Counted from the stretch's first letter, positions 8,775 through 19,325 are shown. The stretch is 49,048 nucleotides of DNA from Ruminococcus sp. (GCA_022511005.1 JAFLSJ010000004.1:1-49048), one strand, 5' to 3'. Translations and numbers: made by a program. Notes: generated from the letters alone by a model not told the origin.

Positions 8775-9776
8775 ATGAATCCTTCATTTGACAGCGTTTA
8801 TTATGAACCGGCGGCGCTGAATTATCCGTTAGGTCGTTATCTGCGGGAAAAATATGACTCCCTGCCGTGGATTGAAATACAGAATCATAACAACATTCCC
8901 CAACTGCGTTCTGCTTCCAATCAGGATTTTGTGAGACTGAAACGTCATCTTATCGTTGGTGTGCGTAAGACCCATCGATATACGGAAAACCACAAAATCT
9001 CTGATTTTCTCGTTCCGTATACCTCGTCGGGGTGCTCAGCTATGTGTCTGTACTGTTATTTGGTCTGTAATTATAACAAGTGTGCATATCTTCGTGTATT
9101 TGTCAACCGTGAAGAGATGATGAACAAGCTGGTGAGGATATCCAACGCCGAACCGGGCAGTCACGTGTTTGAAATCGGAAGTAATAGCGATTTGATTTTA
9201 GAAAATACCGTTACAAATAATCTTCCATGGACCATTGAAGAATTTGCTCGCCGAGCCGACGGCAAGCTAACCTTTCCCACCAAATTTCACATGGTAGAGC
9301 CCTTATTAGGTTTGAAACATCAACAAAAGACCATTTTTCGCATGAGTGTAAATCCTCCAGAGTTGATACGTACTGTCGAGATAGGTACTTCCTCCTTGCC
9401 GGCCCGTATTCAAGCAGTTAACGCCATGTGTGACGCCGGATATCCTGTAGGTTTGTTGATAGCCCCTGTCATACTGGTACCAGGCTGGGTTGAACTGTAC
9501 GAGCAGTTGCTTGCAACACTGAAAGATACACTAAGCGACCAGGTGAAACGCATAGGATTTTTAGAGGTAATCTTCATGACCTACAGTTTTGTACAGAATG
9601 CCATTAATAAGGAAGCGTTTCCAACTGCACCGCTGTTATACAACACGGATCAAATGATCGGACGGGGCAGGGGAAAGTACCGTTATCGGGAGCACCTACA
9701 GACAGAAGCTAAAGAAATTTTGCTGGAGATGTTTAAAAAATTTCTTCCGGAAATGACCATAAAATATATTTCATAA
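8775..9776 (+). CDS. splB: Spore photoproduct lyase (radical SAM)
   Basis: 333 aa; SSGCSAMCLYCYLVCNYNKCAYLRVFVN Cys motif, HVFEIGSNSDLILEN, RGRGKYRY. Confidence 0.92.
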   Translation: MNPSFDSVYYEPAALNYPLGRYLREKYDSLPWIEIQNHNNIPQLRSASNQDFVRLKRHLIVGVRKTHRYTENHKISDFLVPYTSSGCSAMCLYCYLVCNYNKCAYLRVFVNREEMMNKLVRISNAEPGSHVFEIGSNSDLILENTVTNNLPWTIEEFARRADGKLTFPTKFHMVEPLLGLKHQQKTIFRMSVNPPELIRTVEIGTSSLPARIQAVNAMCDAGYPVGLLIAPVILVPGWVELYEQLLATLKDTLSDQVKRIGFLEVIFMTYSFVQNAINKEAFPTAPLLYNTDQMIGRGRGKYRYREHLQTEAKEILLEMFKKFLPEMTIKYIS

Positions 9777-9848
9777 TAAGCTGCACGCGGATTCAAATTC
9801 CGATACTAAGACGTCAAAAATACCTTTTTTATTATCTATAAACAAATT

Positions 9849-9899
9849 AAACACCTATTGCAATTGGAACCCTACGGGGTTAGATAGCAATAGGTGTTT
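9849..9899. terminator. Bidirectional terminator with nested hairpins
   Basis: AAACACCTATTGC ... GCAATAGGTGTTT (13-bp arms) enclosing AACCC-TACG-GGGTT, between convergent splB and Na/Pi genes. Confidence 0.75.
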
Positions 9900-9962
9900 T
9901 GTTTAGCTTATCAATAAATCCGAAATCTTTCGGAGTATACTTAAACTTTATAGGTGATTCAT

Positions 9963-11756
9963 TTACAAAAGTTCAAAATATCGATCGCGAGCTTCCTGAT
10001 ATTCACGGTTGAATTTTTCGTCTCTGCCTGAGTGAAGCTTAGATACATAATTATGTATCTGATGCTTGATTTCAGGTGTTGCTCTTGCAATTGTAGCTAC
10101 GCCGATATTAGAACAAATATCAGAAATTCGTTCCATCTCCGAAAGCAAGTTTAAAAATTCCGTACCCGTTAAAATAGTGCACTTTCCTGTACGAAGACGT
10201 TCCAAATGATTATCCTTTAAGGCGTTCACCATATCATCCACAACTTCTTCCAACGGCTCAATATGACGGGCGGCAGTTAAGTCTCGTTTCTTAAATGATT
10301 TATCGCTGTAATCTAAAATCGTATCGATAAGTTCACGGAGAACATTCAGCTCAGACAGAGCTTCTTTTGAAAATTCGGTTTTATTATCATGTAAAACTGC
10401 GGCAATTTCTGCAATATTCACAGCATGATCGCTCAATCGCTCGAATTCCGTAACCACAGAGTGATAGTGGCTCATAATCTCCGAGTGGTCTGGAGCAGTG
10501 ATATGAGCAGACATCTGAACCAGATAACTGCTGATTCTGTCTGTCATAATATCTATGTATTTTTCATCTTTAAAAATTTTATCTGCTGTTTTTTCATCAT
10601 ACTTAATGATGACATCAACGGAACGGTCGATGTTTTTACGTGCCATATCGTACATCACCAGAAGCGCGTCGTAGCATCTGCCAAGGGCAAGCGCCGGGGT
10701 ATTAAAGAATACCGGATTAAGTGCATCCAAAAGCTCATCGGAATTCTCGACAGCATCCGGCTTGTCTTTCACAATTCTACGGCTCAGCTTTTCACAGAAG
10801 TTTAATGTGGGGAACAGCAAGACAGCACACGCCAGATTGAAAATCATATTTGCATTTGCGATACCGCCGGAATATATTGGTTTGTCCCAAAAACCGTCCA
10901 AAAGTCCAAGGTTATATATAATCGCAATTGCTACCAAAGTTACAATGGATTTGCCTAAATTAAATAAAATATTGATAATACCAACACGTTTTGCATCCGG
11001 TTTTGTGCCTATACAACAGACAATGGCAGTTGTTATACAATCTCCAAGATAAATGCCTACCAATACCGCATAAATTCCACTGAAGGTTAACTGACCGGAC
11101 ATAGAAAATGCTTGAAGAATACCGATGCTGGCAGAGGAACTTTGTAAAACGAAAGCAACTCCTGCACCAATGATATAAGCAAGTACAGGATTTTCTCCGA
11201 GAGTGGAGAAAAGTTGTTCAACGATTCCGCTTTCTGTCAAAGCAGTTACCGCATCCGTCATATTTAAAAGTCCGGAAAACAGGATACCAAAACCAATGAT
11301 AATTTGCCCTGCTTTGCCTGAATTTTTAGATTTCAAGCCCATAACAATAATTATACCAATAATTAAGGCAAGGGGTGCTAATGTTGATGGTTTGAAAAAT
11401 TGTAAAAACGAAGTGCCTGATGAATCAAGATCCAAAAGCCTTATGATTTGACCGGTAACAGTTGTACCCACATTGGCACCGATAATAATACCAAGTGACT
11501 GACGCAGAGAAATAATTCCTGCACCTACAAGCCCGGCAGTAATTACAATGGTTGCCGTAGAAGATTGAATAACGGCGGTTATTACCAATCCTAAGAAGAA
11601 TGCTCTGATTGGTGTGTTTGTTAGCTGTTCCAGAGCTTTCTTTAACGGACCTGAAGAACTTTCCTTTAATCCATCTCCCATTATGCGCATTCCATATAAG
11701 AACATCGCAAGACCGCCTAATAGCGTAATTAAATTAAAAATACTCATATTATTCAC
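9963..11756 (-). CDS. Na/Pi cotransporter family protein with C-terminal PhoU-like domain
   Basis: LGGLAMFLYGMRIMGDGLKESS, VITAVIQSSTATIVITAGLVGAGI, QSSSASIGILQAFS repeats. Confidence 0.93.
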   Translation of the reverse strand: MNNMSIFNLITLLGGLAMFLYGMRIMGDGLKESSSGPLKKALEQLTNTPIRAFFLGLVITAVIQSSTATIVITAGLVGAGIISLRQSLGIIIGANVGTTVTGQIIRLLDLDSSGTSFLQFFKPSTLAPLALIIGIIIVMGLKSKNSGKAGQIIIGFGILFSGLLNMTDAVTALTESGIVEQLFSTLGENPVLAYIIGAGVAFVLQSSSASIGILQAFSMSGQLTFSGIYAVLVGIYLGDCITTAIVCCIGTKPDAKRVGIINILFNLGKSIVTLVAIAIIYNLGLLDGFWDKPIYSGGIANANMIFNLACAVLLFPTLNFCEKLSRRIVKDKPDAVENSDELLDALNPVFFNTPALALGRCYDALLVMYDMARKNIDRSVDVIIKYDEKTADKIFKDEKYIDIMTDRISSYLVQMSAHITAPDHSEIMSHYHSVVTEFERLSDHAVNIAEIAAVLHDNKTEFSKEALSELNVLRELIDTILDYSDKSFKKRDLTAARHIEPLEEVVDDMVNALKDNHLERLRTGKCTILTGTEFLNLLSEMERISDICSNIGVATIARATPEIKHQIHNYVSKLHSGRDEKFNREYQEARDRYFELL

Positions 11757-12075
11757 CCTATAGAAATAAGCTTATTTTATAGCTAATATATATTTTACTA
11801 TATTTCTACAAATATTTCCACAGTTTTTTTAAATTTTTAATTAATAAGTTTTTAGAGGAGGTTCTTGGAAGTTGAAACAATATATCAATACTTAAAATTT
11901 ATTTAATTTACGGCATATTTTGCACTGTACTGCTTCGTCCTTGATAGCACAAAATCTGCTCAAAATCTTTTCTATTCTTCTATTGGCGATTAGTATAAAA
12001 TATAAAATTAAATATAAATTTTAACCGTTGTTTACAGACACCATATAATATTATAAATCTAAGGATGGTGTTTTT

Positions 12076-12603
12076 ATGTTTGAAAACAGAATGAATAACA
12101 GTCAATTTAATAGTTTTGTTTCAGTTCTTCGGCAAATACCTTATGCAATAGCTGTGATACAGGGGAGCAGTGAATATCCCGAAATAAGAGGCAGGGTTTG
12201 GTTTTATCAGACAATGTACGGAGTTTTGGTTGCTGCTGAAATATTCGGCTTGCCGGCTTCTGAGGATGAGTGCAAAAGTCCTGTTTTTGCATTTCATATT
12301 CACACAGGAAGTACTTGCAGCGGAAATAATGAAGATCCATTTGCTGATGTAGGAGTACATTATAATCCTCAAGATTGCAGTCATCCCTATCATGCAGGAG
12401 ATATGCCTCCGCTGTTTGGAAACAACGGATATGCATTTGAGGTGTTTTTAACAGATAGATTTTCTGCTAAAGAAATCGTAGGAAAAACTATAATAATACA
12501 CTCAAATCCAGATGACTTTACAACCCAGCCATCCGGCAATGCGGGAGCAAAAATAGCTTGCGGAGAGATTAAGACATTTACTTCTTTCAGAAACGTAATG
12601 TGA
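12076..12603 (+). CDS. Cu/Zn superoxide dismutase family (SodC-like) protein
   Basis: FHIHTGSTCSG...HPYHAGDMPPLFGNNGYA...IIIHSNPDDFTTQPSGNAGAKIACGEI. Confidence 0.88.
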   Translation: MFENRMNNSQFNSFVSVLRQIPYAIAVIQGSSEYPEIRGRVWFYQTMYGVLVAAEIFGLPASEDECKSPVFAFHIHTGSTCSGNNEDPFADVGVHYNPQDCSHPYHAGDMPPLFGNNGYAFEVFLTDRFSAKEIVGKTIIIHSNPDDFTTQPSGNAGAKIACGEIKTFTSFRNVM

Positions 12604-12682
12604 TTTTAGATTATTAATTATTTATGAAATGGTACACTCCATAAAAAATCATTTAAGATTAAAAATTTATAAAATTAAAAAA

Positions 12683-12714
12683 CGCCAAGCTTGACTTAAC
12701 AGTCAGGTTTGGCG
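12683..12714. terminator. Strong hairpin, terminator-like
   Basis: CGCCAAGCTTGACT-TAAC-AGTCAGGTTTGGCG, 14-bp stem with G-U pairs. Confidence 0.6.
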
Positions 12715-12747
12715 ATTAGAATTAATTAGTTACTATGTTATATTAAT

Positions 12748-12773
12748 ATGCGGTGCAGATTAATGCACCGCAT
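12748..12773. terminator. Hairpin between convergent sodC-like and kinase genes
   Basis: ATGCGGTGCA-GATTAA-TGCACCGCAT. Confidence 0.6.
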
Positions 12774-12791
12774 TTGTGGTTTAAGAATATA

Positions 12792-13541
12792 TTATTGATA
12801 ATCTACAACATTTACCCAGTTAAGTAAAAATTCTCTTTCTTCGTCTTTGCCTTTGACTGATTGAGAGGCGGCTACGATTGGCAGCCATTCCCATACATAA
12901 TATTTGGCAGTATTTGTCTTTTTGCAGAAAAGGTCAAGATATTTATTGGCAATTTCTTCTTTACCTTTAAGGCAGAAAAGCAGATAAGTTCTTGCTACAT
13001 CTGCACTGGCGTTACCTTGTGTTGCGTGTGACCAGTCAATAACAAAGGGAGTGCCGTCAGGTGAAATAATAATATTACTTGGGTTAAAATCGCCGTGGCA
13101 AACCTTATGATGCTTATGCATACCATTTAAACGGGTTTGAAGATCATATTTTGTTGTTGCATCGAGAGTTGTTTCATCAATTTTACGTTTCATTTTATCC
13201 CACAGCTTATTAAGCAGGGGAGATCTCTTGCTTTGAATTTCAATCTGAATATTTACAAACAATTCAAGGTATTCGTCAATTTTATCAGGATTTTCCTGCA
13301 TTAAATCTGCCAGTGTTTTACCCTCGATAAAATCGCTTGTAATTGCCCATTTGCCGTCTATTTTTGATACCTCTACGATTTTAGGAATATTGAGCTCTGT
13401 TTCTTCTACACGTGCCTGATTAAGAGCTTCGTTTAAAACATCTGCTTTGGAAAAGTTTTCATCAAAAACTTTAATTGCCTTATCCCCGTCTTTATATATA
13501 ATTTTATTTTTTCTTTCTGCCAATATATTTTCTAATTTCAT
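12792..13541 (-). CDS. Aminoglycoside phosphotransferase-like/small-molecule kinase
   Basis: CHGDFNPSNIIISPDGTPFVIDWSHATQG catalytic and metal-binding motifs; start trimmed to MKLENILAERKNK. Confidence 0.85.
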   Translation of the reverse strand: MKLENILAERKNKIIYKDGDKAIKVFDENFSKADVLNEALNQARVEETELNIPKIVEVSKIDGKWAITSDFIEGKTLADLMQENPDKIDEYLELFVNIQIEIQSKRSPLLNKLWDKMKRKIDETTLDATTKYDLQTRLNGMHKHHKVCHGDFNPSNIIISPDGTPFVIDWSHATQGNASADVARTYLLFCLKGKEEIANKYLDLFCKKTNTAKYYVWEWLPIVAASQSVKGKDEEREFLLNWVNVVDYQ

Positions 13542-13833
13542 AATAAATACAAGTCCTTTCAAAAACATTTTCTTTGTGTATATTATACAACATTAGTTTT
13601 ACTGAGTATAGCGTGAAAATAACAGAAAATATTCAGTTCAATTTAGATAAAATTACAAGAGTATTTTAATGATTTTTTGAATTAAACAAAATGTATATTT
13701 ATAAATTATGCAAAAATTACAAATATATGAAAGTTGAAAAACATTTGAAGTGATAAATTTTTATTAATTCTTTGTGCAATATAACAAAATGTGATATGAG
13801 AAAAAATTTTATGTACAGTTTTTCTAAAAATAA

Positions 13834-13860
13834 AGTGACCGCTCATTAAGAGCGGTCACT
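13834..13860 (-). terminator. Terminator of adhE
   Basis: AGTGACCGCTC-ATTAA-GAGCGGTCACT with T-rich tract on the minus-strand 3' side. Confidence 0.8.
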
Positions 13861-13911
13861 TACAGATTATATTATAATAAGAAAGGAAGTGGATAGCTAT
13901 ATTAAAAAACT

Positions 13912-16533
13912 TTAGACAGTTTCGCTGTTATTGCCATAATAAGCATTTAAATACATCTGTTTGATTTCTTTGAAGAGAGGGTATCTGGGATTAGCGCCTG
14001 TGCACTGGTCGTCAAATGCCTGCTCTGTCATTTCATCAAGTCTGTCTAAGAAAGCTTTTTCATCAACATCATATTCCTGAATGGAATTTTTAATGCCTAC
14101 TCTTGCTTTAAGGTCATTGATACCCTTAATAAGGTTTTCAACGCTTTCTTTATCGTTTTTGCCTTTAAATCCAAGATATTCGGCAACCTCAGCATAACGT
14201 CCTAATGTCTTTGGATGGTCATACTGTGGGAATGTACCCATTTTTGTAGGAATTTCAACTGAATTGAATCTGATTACTTGTTCTATCATAAGTGCGTTAG
14301 CAACACCGTGTGGGAGGTGATGGAAGGCACCTAATTTATGAGCCATTGAGTGGCAAACGCCTAAGAATGCATTTGCAAATGCCATACCTGCCATTGTAGC
14401 AGCATGAGCAACTTTCTCACGGGCATACGGCTCGTTCATACCGTTGTCATAGCAAGCAGGAAGGTATTCAAAAATAACCTTAAGTGCCTTAAGTGCAAGA
14501 CCGTCTGTAATATCGGTAGCCATTACAGACGCATAAGCCTCAAGTGCGTGAGTTACTGCGTCGATACCTGAAGCGGCAGTCAATCCTTTAGGACCGCTCA
14601 TCATATTATCAGCATCTACAATAGCCATATTAGGCATTAATTCGTAGTCTGCAAGAGGATATTTTACACCTGTTTCCTGATCGGTAATAACTGCGAAAGG
14701 TGTAACCTCTGAGCCTGTACCTGATGATGTTGGAATAGCAATAAAGTAAGCTTTTTCACCCATTTTAGGGAATGTGTAAACTCTCTTTCTGATATCGCAG
14801 AAACGCATAGCCATATCCATAAAATCTGCGTCCGGATGCTCGTAAAGTACCCACATAATTTTTGCAGCGTCCATTGCTGAACCGCCGCCGAGAGCAATAA
14901 TTACATCAGGTTCAAACTTACTCATTGCTTCTGCACCCTTTTGTGCCGAAGCAAGTGACGGGTCAGGCTCAACATCAGCAAATGTTGTGTGAGCAATGCC
15001 CATTTCATCAAGCTTATCTGTAATCGGTTTTGTATAACCGTTTTTATAAAGGAATGAGTCAGTTACGATAAATGCTCTCTTTTTGCCTAAAACGTCTTTA
15101 AGCTCTGCAAGAGCAACAGGCATACAGCCTTTTTTAATATAAACCTTTTCAGGTGCTCTGAACCAAAGCATATTTTCTCTCCTCTCGGCAAGGGTCTTAA
15201 CATTTAACAAATGCTTAACTCCAACATTTTCAGAAACTGAGTTTCCGCCCCATGAGCCGCAACCAAGTGTAAGAGAAGGAGTTAATTTAAAGTTGTAAAG
15301 ATCACCGATACCGCCGTGAGAAGAAGGTGTATTAACAAGTATACGACAGGTTTTCATTCTTGCTTTAAACTCGTCGATTTTTTCTCTTTCTGTTACAGCG
15401 TTGATATAAAGTGAAGATGTATGACCGTAACCGCCGTCTGCAACAAGTTTTTCGGCTTTTTCTATTGCCTCAGAGAAGCTTTTAACCTTATACATAGCAA
15501 GAACAGGGGAGAGCTTTTCGTGAGCAAATTCTTCGCTGAGCTCTACGCTTTCAACTTCACCGATAAGAATTTTTGTTTCCTCAGGAACCTTTACTCCTGC
15601 AAGCTCTGCAATTGTGTGAGCCTTCTGACCAACGATTTTTGCATTTAATGCACCGTTGATGATGATTGTTTTTCTAACTTTTTCTGTTTCTTCGTCATTG
15701 AGGAAGTAACAGCCTCTTGCTTTAAATTCTTTTTTAACTTTATTATAAATCTTATCAATAACGATAACTGACTGCTCAGATGCACAAATCATACCGTTAT
15801 CGAATGTTTTTGAGTGGATAATTGAATTCACTGCAAGTAAGATATCGGCAGTTTCATCTATAATTGCAGGTGTGTTACCTGCACCTACGCCTAATGCAGG
15901 TTTACCTGATGAGTAAGCGGCCTTAACCATTCCGGGACCGCCAGTTGCAAGAATAATATCAGCCTCAGACATAAGAAGGTTTGTCATTTCAAGGCTTGGA
16001 ACATCGATCCAGCCAATAATGCCCTCAGGAGCACCTGCCTTAACAGCGGCCTCTAAAACAACCTTGGCAGCTTCAATTGTACATTTTTTAGCTCTGGGGT
16101 GAGGGCTGATGATTATACCGTTTCTTGTTTTAAGAGAAATCAGAGTTTTGAAAATAGCTGTTGATGTTGGGTTTGTTGTAGGAATAACAGCAGCAACAAC
16201 ACCAATCGGCTCAGCAACCTTTGTTACGCCGAACGCCTTATCTTCTTCAATGACTCCGCAGGTTTTTGTATCTTTATAAGCATTATAAATATACTCTGAT
16301 GCATAGTGGTTTTTAATAACCTTATCCTCTGCAACGCCCATTCCTGTTTCTTCAACAGCAAGCTTAGCAAGAGGGATTCTTTGCTTATTTGCAGCAGTAG
16401 CAGCAGCGAGAAAAATTTTATCTACCTGTTCTTGTGTATAAGTAGCAAAAACTTTCTGAGCTTCTCTTACTTCTTGAAGCTTTGCTTCCAATGCTTCGAC
16501 GCTATCAACAATTGATAGTTTTTTTTCACTCAT
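13912..16533 (-). CDS. adhE: Bifunctional acetaldehyde-CoA/alcohol dehydrogenase
   Basis: ~873 aa with N-terminal ALDH (GNTPAIIDETADILLAVNSI...FDNGMICASEQ) and C-terminal Fe-ADH (GGGSAMDAAKIMWVLYEHP, HSMAHKLGAFHHLPHG). Confidence 0.97.
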   Translation of the reverse strand: MSEKKLSIVDSVEALEAKLQEVREAQKVFATYTQEQVDKIFLAAATAANKQRIPLAKLAVEETGMGVAEDKVIKNHYASEYIYNAYKDTKTCGVIEEDKAFGVTKVAEPIGVVAAVIPTTNPTSTAIFKTLISLKTRNGIIISPHPRAKKCTIEAAKVVLEAAVKAGAPEGIIGWIDVPSLEMTNLLMSEADIILATGGPGMVKAAYSSGKPALGVGAGNTPAIIDETADILLAVNSIIHSKTFDNGMICASEQSVIVIDKIYNKVKKEFKARGCYFLNDEETEKVRKTIIINGALNAKIVGQKAHTIAELAGVKVPEETKILIGEVESVELSEEFAHEKLSPVLAMYKVKSFSEAIEKAEKLVADGGYGHTSSLYINAVTEREKIDEFKARMKTCRILVNTPSSHGGIGDLYNFKLTPSLTLGCGSWGGNSVSENVGVKHLLNVKTLAERRENMLWFRAPEKVYIKKGCMPVALAELKDVLGKKRAFIVTDSFLYKNGYTKPITDKLDEMGIAHTTFADVEPDPSLASAQKGAEAMSKFEPDVIIALGGGSAMDAAKIMWVLYEHPDADFMDMAMRFCDIRKRVYTFPKMGEKAYFIAIPTSSGTGSEVTPFAVITDQETGVKYPLADYELMPNMAIVDADNMMSGPKGLTAASGIDAVTHALEAYASVMATDITDGLALKALKVIFEYLPACYDNGMNEPYAREKVAHAATMAGMAFANAFLGVCHSMAHKLGAFHHLPHGVANALMIEQVIRFNSVEIPTKMGTFPQYDHPKTLGRYAEVAEYLGFKGKNDKESVENLIKGINDLKARVGIKNSIQEYDVDEKAFLDRLDEMTEQAFDDQCTGANPRYPLFKEIKQMYLNAYYGNNSETV

Positions 16534-16616
16534 GAAATCGTCCTCCAAAAATGTTTACGGTTTAGTTTATTAAAATAAGATTTTATAATCAGCAATCTGT
16601 TATATTTTATTCAGCT

Positions 16617-17318
16617 TTATTCAGCAGTGAAATTAAGCTCATATTCTTTTGCGTAATCCTCAATCGCAGAACCGCTTGGTCCTGTGATTGTTAATTTATC
16701 ATTGCCGCTGAATACATTTTGACCGAATTCTTTAACGGTTGCAGGAACTATAGCTGTTTCAAGATTTAAGCACTGATAAAATGCATAGTGGTCTATATAA
16801 GTAACACTTTCGGGAATTTCAATGCTTTCAAGTCCTGATACCGTAAAGCAGTACATACCGATTGTTTCCAGAGTGTTTGGAAGCTTAATGGTTTTAAGGT
16901 TAGAACAATAATCAAAAGCATTTTGTTCTATTGTTTTAATTCCATCCGGAAGTATAACAGAAGTGAGTTTTTGACAGTTTGAAAAAGCACGCACGCCGAT
17001 TGAAGTAACTGAATTGGGAACTGTTACAGACGTTACCTTAGTGCTTCTGAATGCACCTTCACCAATCTCAGTTACAGGCATTCCTTCGTATTCGGAGGGA
17101 ACAGAAACATCCTCGGCAGAGCCTGTGTATTGTGTAAGCATAACGGTTTTGCTGTCTACAATAATGTATCCGAAGCCGTCGTCGTCAACTACATCAGGTT
17201 CAGTTACAGTTGCAGTATCAACACGAGAGCCTTTTTGTTCTTCTTCGCAGGAAGTAAGCACAAAAACTGACGTTAAACATAAGCATACGGTCAAAATTGA
17301 AATTATTAACTTTTTCAT
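16617..17318 (-). CDS. Leucine-rich-repeat (BspA/LRR_5-type) lipoprotein
   Basis: Lipobox LTSC; repeated SVTVPNSVTSIGVRAFSNCQKLTSVILPDGIKTIEQNAFDYCSNL units. Confidence 0.9.
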   Translation of the reverse strand: MKKLIISILTVCLCLTSVFVLTSCEEEQKGSRVDTATVTEPDVVDDDGFGYIIVDSKTVMLTQYTGSAEDVSVPSEYEGMPVTEIGEGAFRSTKVTSVTVPNSVTSIGVRAFSNCQKLTSVILPDGIKTIEQNAFDYCSNLKTIKLPNTLETIGMYCFTVSGLESIEIPESVTYIDHYAFYQCLNLETAIVPATVKEFGQNVFSGNDKLTITGPSGSAIEDYAKEYELNFTAE

Positions 17319-17597
17319 AACAATATTCCTTTATAAAATAAAATTTAACAACATTTTGTGTTTTTCAATTATTAATATATTAACACTTTTGTTAAATAAT
17401 TGTCAATGTTTTTTTTGCTTTTGGAGGACTTTTATCTGAATGAATAATATTTTGCCGATTATTACATTTTATTGTTGCAAATATAACAAAAACACTTTGC
17501 CTTATTTATTATAATTACACAAAAATTTTAAGAATTTGCTTTAAAAAAATTATATAAAGGAGATTACACTGGGATAACTGCAATAATGGTTTAAGTA

Positions 17598-19298
17598 CTA
17601 TATTATAGTACTTAAATGTTCAATGATTTCCTCTTTTGTTTTAAGGCTCATAACGGTTTGTGCAATTTTATCTGCTTCTGCTTTTGACCAGTTTGAAATG
17701 TTTTTTCTTGTTTCAAGAACAGATGATGGGGTAACGCTGTATTCGTCAAGACCGAATGATATAAGCAGTGGAATCAGCATTGGGTCTGCGGCGGCTTCTC
17801 CGCACATACCTACAGGTGTGTTCTCTGCTTTTGCACATTTTATAATATGCTCAATCGAGCGAAGTACAGCAGGCTCAAAGGGGGAATAAAGATAAGATAC
17901 ATTTTTGTTTCCTCTGTCAACACACATTGTATAGCCTGTTAAATCGTTTGTGCCGATACTGAAAAAATCTGCCTCTTTTGCAAGTAAATCTGCAATCAGC
18001 GATGCGGCAGGGGTTTCTATCATAACACCTACTTCTATATTTTTATTGTAGGAAATATTTTCATTATCCAGTTCGGATTTGATTTGTGAAATCATTTCTT
18101 TAACCTCTGTAAGCTCATTAAGGCATGTTACAAGAGGTACCATAATTTTAATGTTGCCAAAAGCGCTTGCCCTTAAAAGTGCTTTAAGCTGAGTATGATA
18201 AAGCTCTCTGTTTCTAAGGCAATATCTTACTGCCCTGAAACCCAGGAACGGATTTTCCTCTTTTTCAAGGTGCATATAAGGAATGTCTTTATCTCCGCCG
18301 ATATCGAGAGTTCTTATAATGACAGGCTTTTCTTTCATTATTAAGGCAACCTTTTTATATGCATCAAATTGTTCTTCTTCGGTTGGTGCTTTATCTCTGT
18401 CCATAAACAGAAATTCTGTTCTGAAAAGTCCTACACCTTCGCCGTCGCAATCTACAACATTATTTGCGTCATCAGGCTTTCCGATATTTCCTACAAGCTC
18501 AACCTTTATTCCGTCTTTTGTTAAGGTTTCTTTACCTATATATTTTTTTAATTCTTCTTTTTCTTTAAGATATTTTTCACGCTTTTGTGTATATTCTGAA
18601 AGTTGACTTTCTTCAGGACTGTTAATAACAATTCCCTCTGCGCCGTCAACAATAACCTGTTCACCGTCGGATAAAATTTCACAGGCATTTTCAAGGCTCA
18701 GCACAGCAGGAATTTCCAACGCTCTTGCCAAAATTGCGGAATGAGAGGTTTTTCCGCCTGTTTCCGTGATAATGCCTTCAACATTTTCTTTTTTAATGCC
18801 TGCCGTCATAGACGGGGTTAAATCTTTGGCTACTATAACCGTACCCTTAGGTACATTTGCAATGTTGATTTCTTCAATTCCTAAAAGTAAACACATCAGG
18901 GATGTCCTTACATCTGCAACATCTGTTGCTCTTTGCTTTGTAAGCTCATCATCTGTTGAGCTAAATATCGTTATAAACATATCGCAGACTGTATCAACTG
19001 CACTTTCTGCACATTGATTGAGATTGATAAGTCTTTCAATTTCTCCGTTCATATAGGGGTCTTTAACCATAAGTATATGACCCATTAATATTTCTGCTTC
19101 TTTTTCAGATGCAGATTCTTTTAGCTTTTCAGCGGCTTCTTCTGTATTTTTACAGAAGGCTTCTACGGCATTTTTGTATCTTTTAATTTCTTCTTCGATA
19201 TTCTCTATTGTTTTTGCTTCGAAAGATAAATCTTGTTCCTTTATTATAAGAACTTTTCCTATTCCTATTCCTTTTGACGCACCTGTTGCGCTTAGCAT
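17598..19298 (-). CDS. ptsI: Phosphoenolpyruvate-protein phosphotransferase (enzyme I)
   Basis: 566 aa; GGKTSHSAILARALEIPAV, GIGLFRTEFLF-like, IGTNDLTGYTMCVDRGN. Confidence 0.97.
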   Translation of the reverse strand: MLSATGASKGIGIGKVLIIKEQDLSFEAKTIENIEEEIKRYKNAVEAFCKNTEEAAEKLKESASEKEAEILMGHILMVKDPYMNGEIERLINLNQCAESAVDTVCDMFITIFSSTDDELTKQRATDVADVRTSLMCLLLGIEEINIANVPKGTVIVAKDLTPSMTAGIKKENVEGIITETGGKTSHSAILARALEIPAVLSLENACEILSDGEQVIVDGAEGIVINSPEESQLSEYTQKREKYLKEKEELKKYIGKETLTKDGIKVELVGNIGKPDDANNVVDCDGEGVGLFRTEFLFMDRDKAPTEEEQFDAYKKVALIMKEKPVIIRTLDIGGDKDIPYMHLEKEENPFLGFRAVRYCLRNRELYHTQLKALLRASAFGNIKIMVPLVTCLNELTEVKEMISQIKSELDNENISYNKNIEVGVMIETPAASLIADLLAKEADFFSIGTNDLTGYTMCVDRGNKNVSYLYSPFEPAVLRSIEHIIKCAKAENTPVGMCGEAAADPMLIPLLISFGLDEYSVTPSSVLETRKNISNWSKAEADKIAQTVMSLKTKEEIIEHLSTII

Positions 19299-19325
19299 AA
19301 AATCACCTCTTTAAATTACAATAAT

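Noticed and set aside
9781-9815. CGGATTCAAATTCCG resembling a tRNA T-arm at the distal edge of the island (possible att remnant)
   Set aside because: Only a short T-arm-like match with no acceptor/anticodon arms, and it does not duplicate the tRNA-Leu 3' end; probably chance.
11860-12000. Possible gene remnants between the Na/Pi symporter and SodC-like genes (MEVETIYQYLKFI on plus; RRIEKILSRFCAIKDEAVQCKICRKLNKF on minus)
   Set aside because: Too short for a confident family match.
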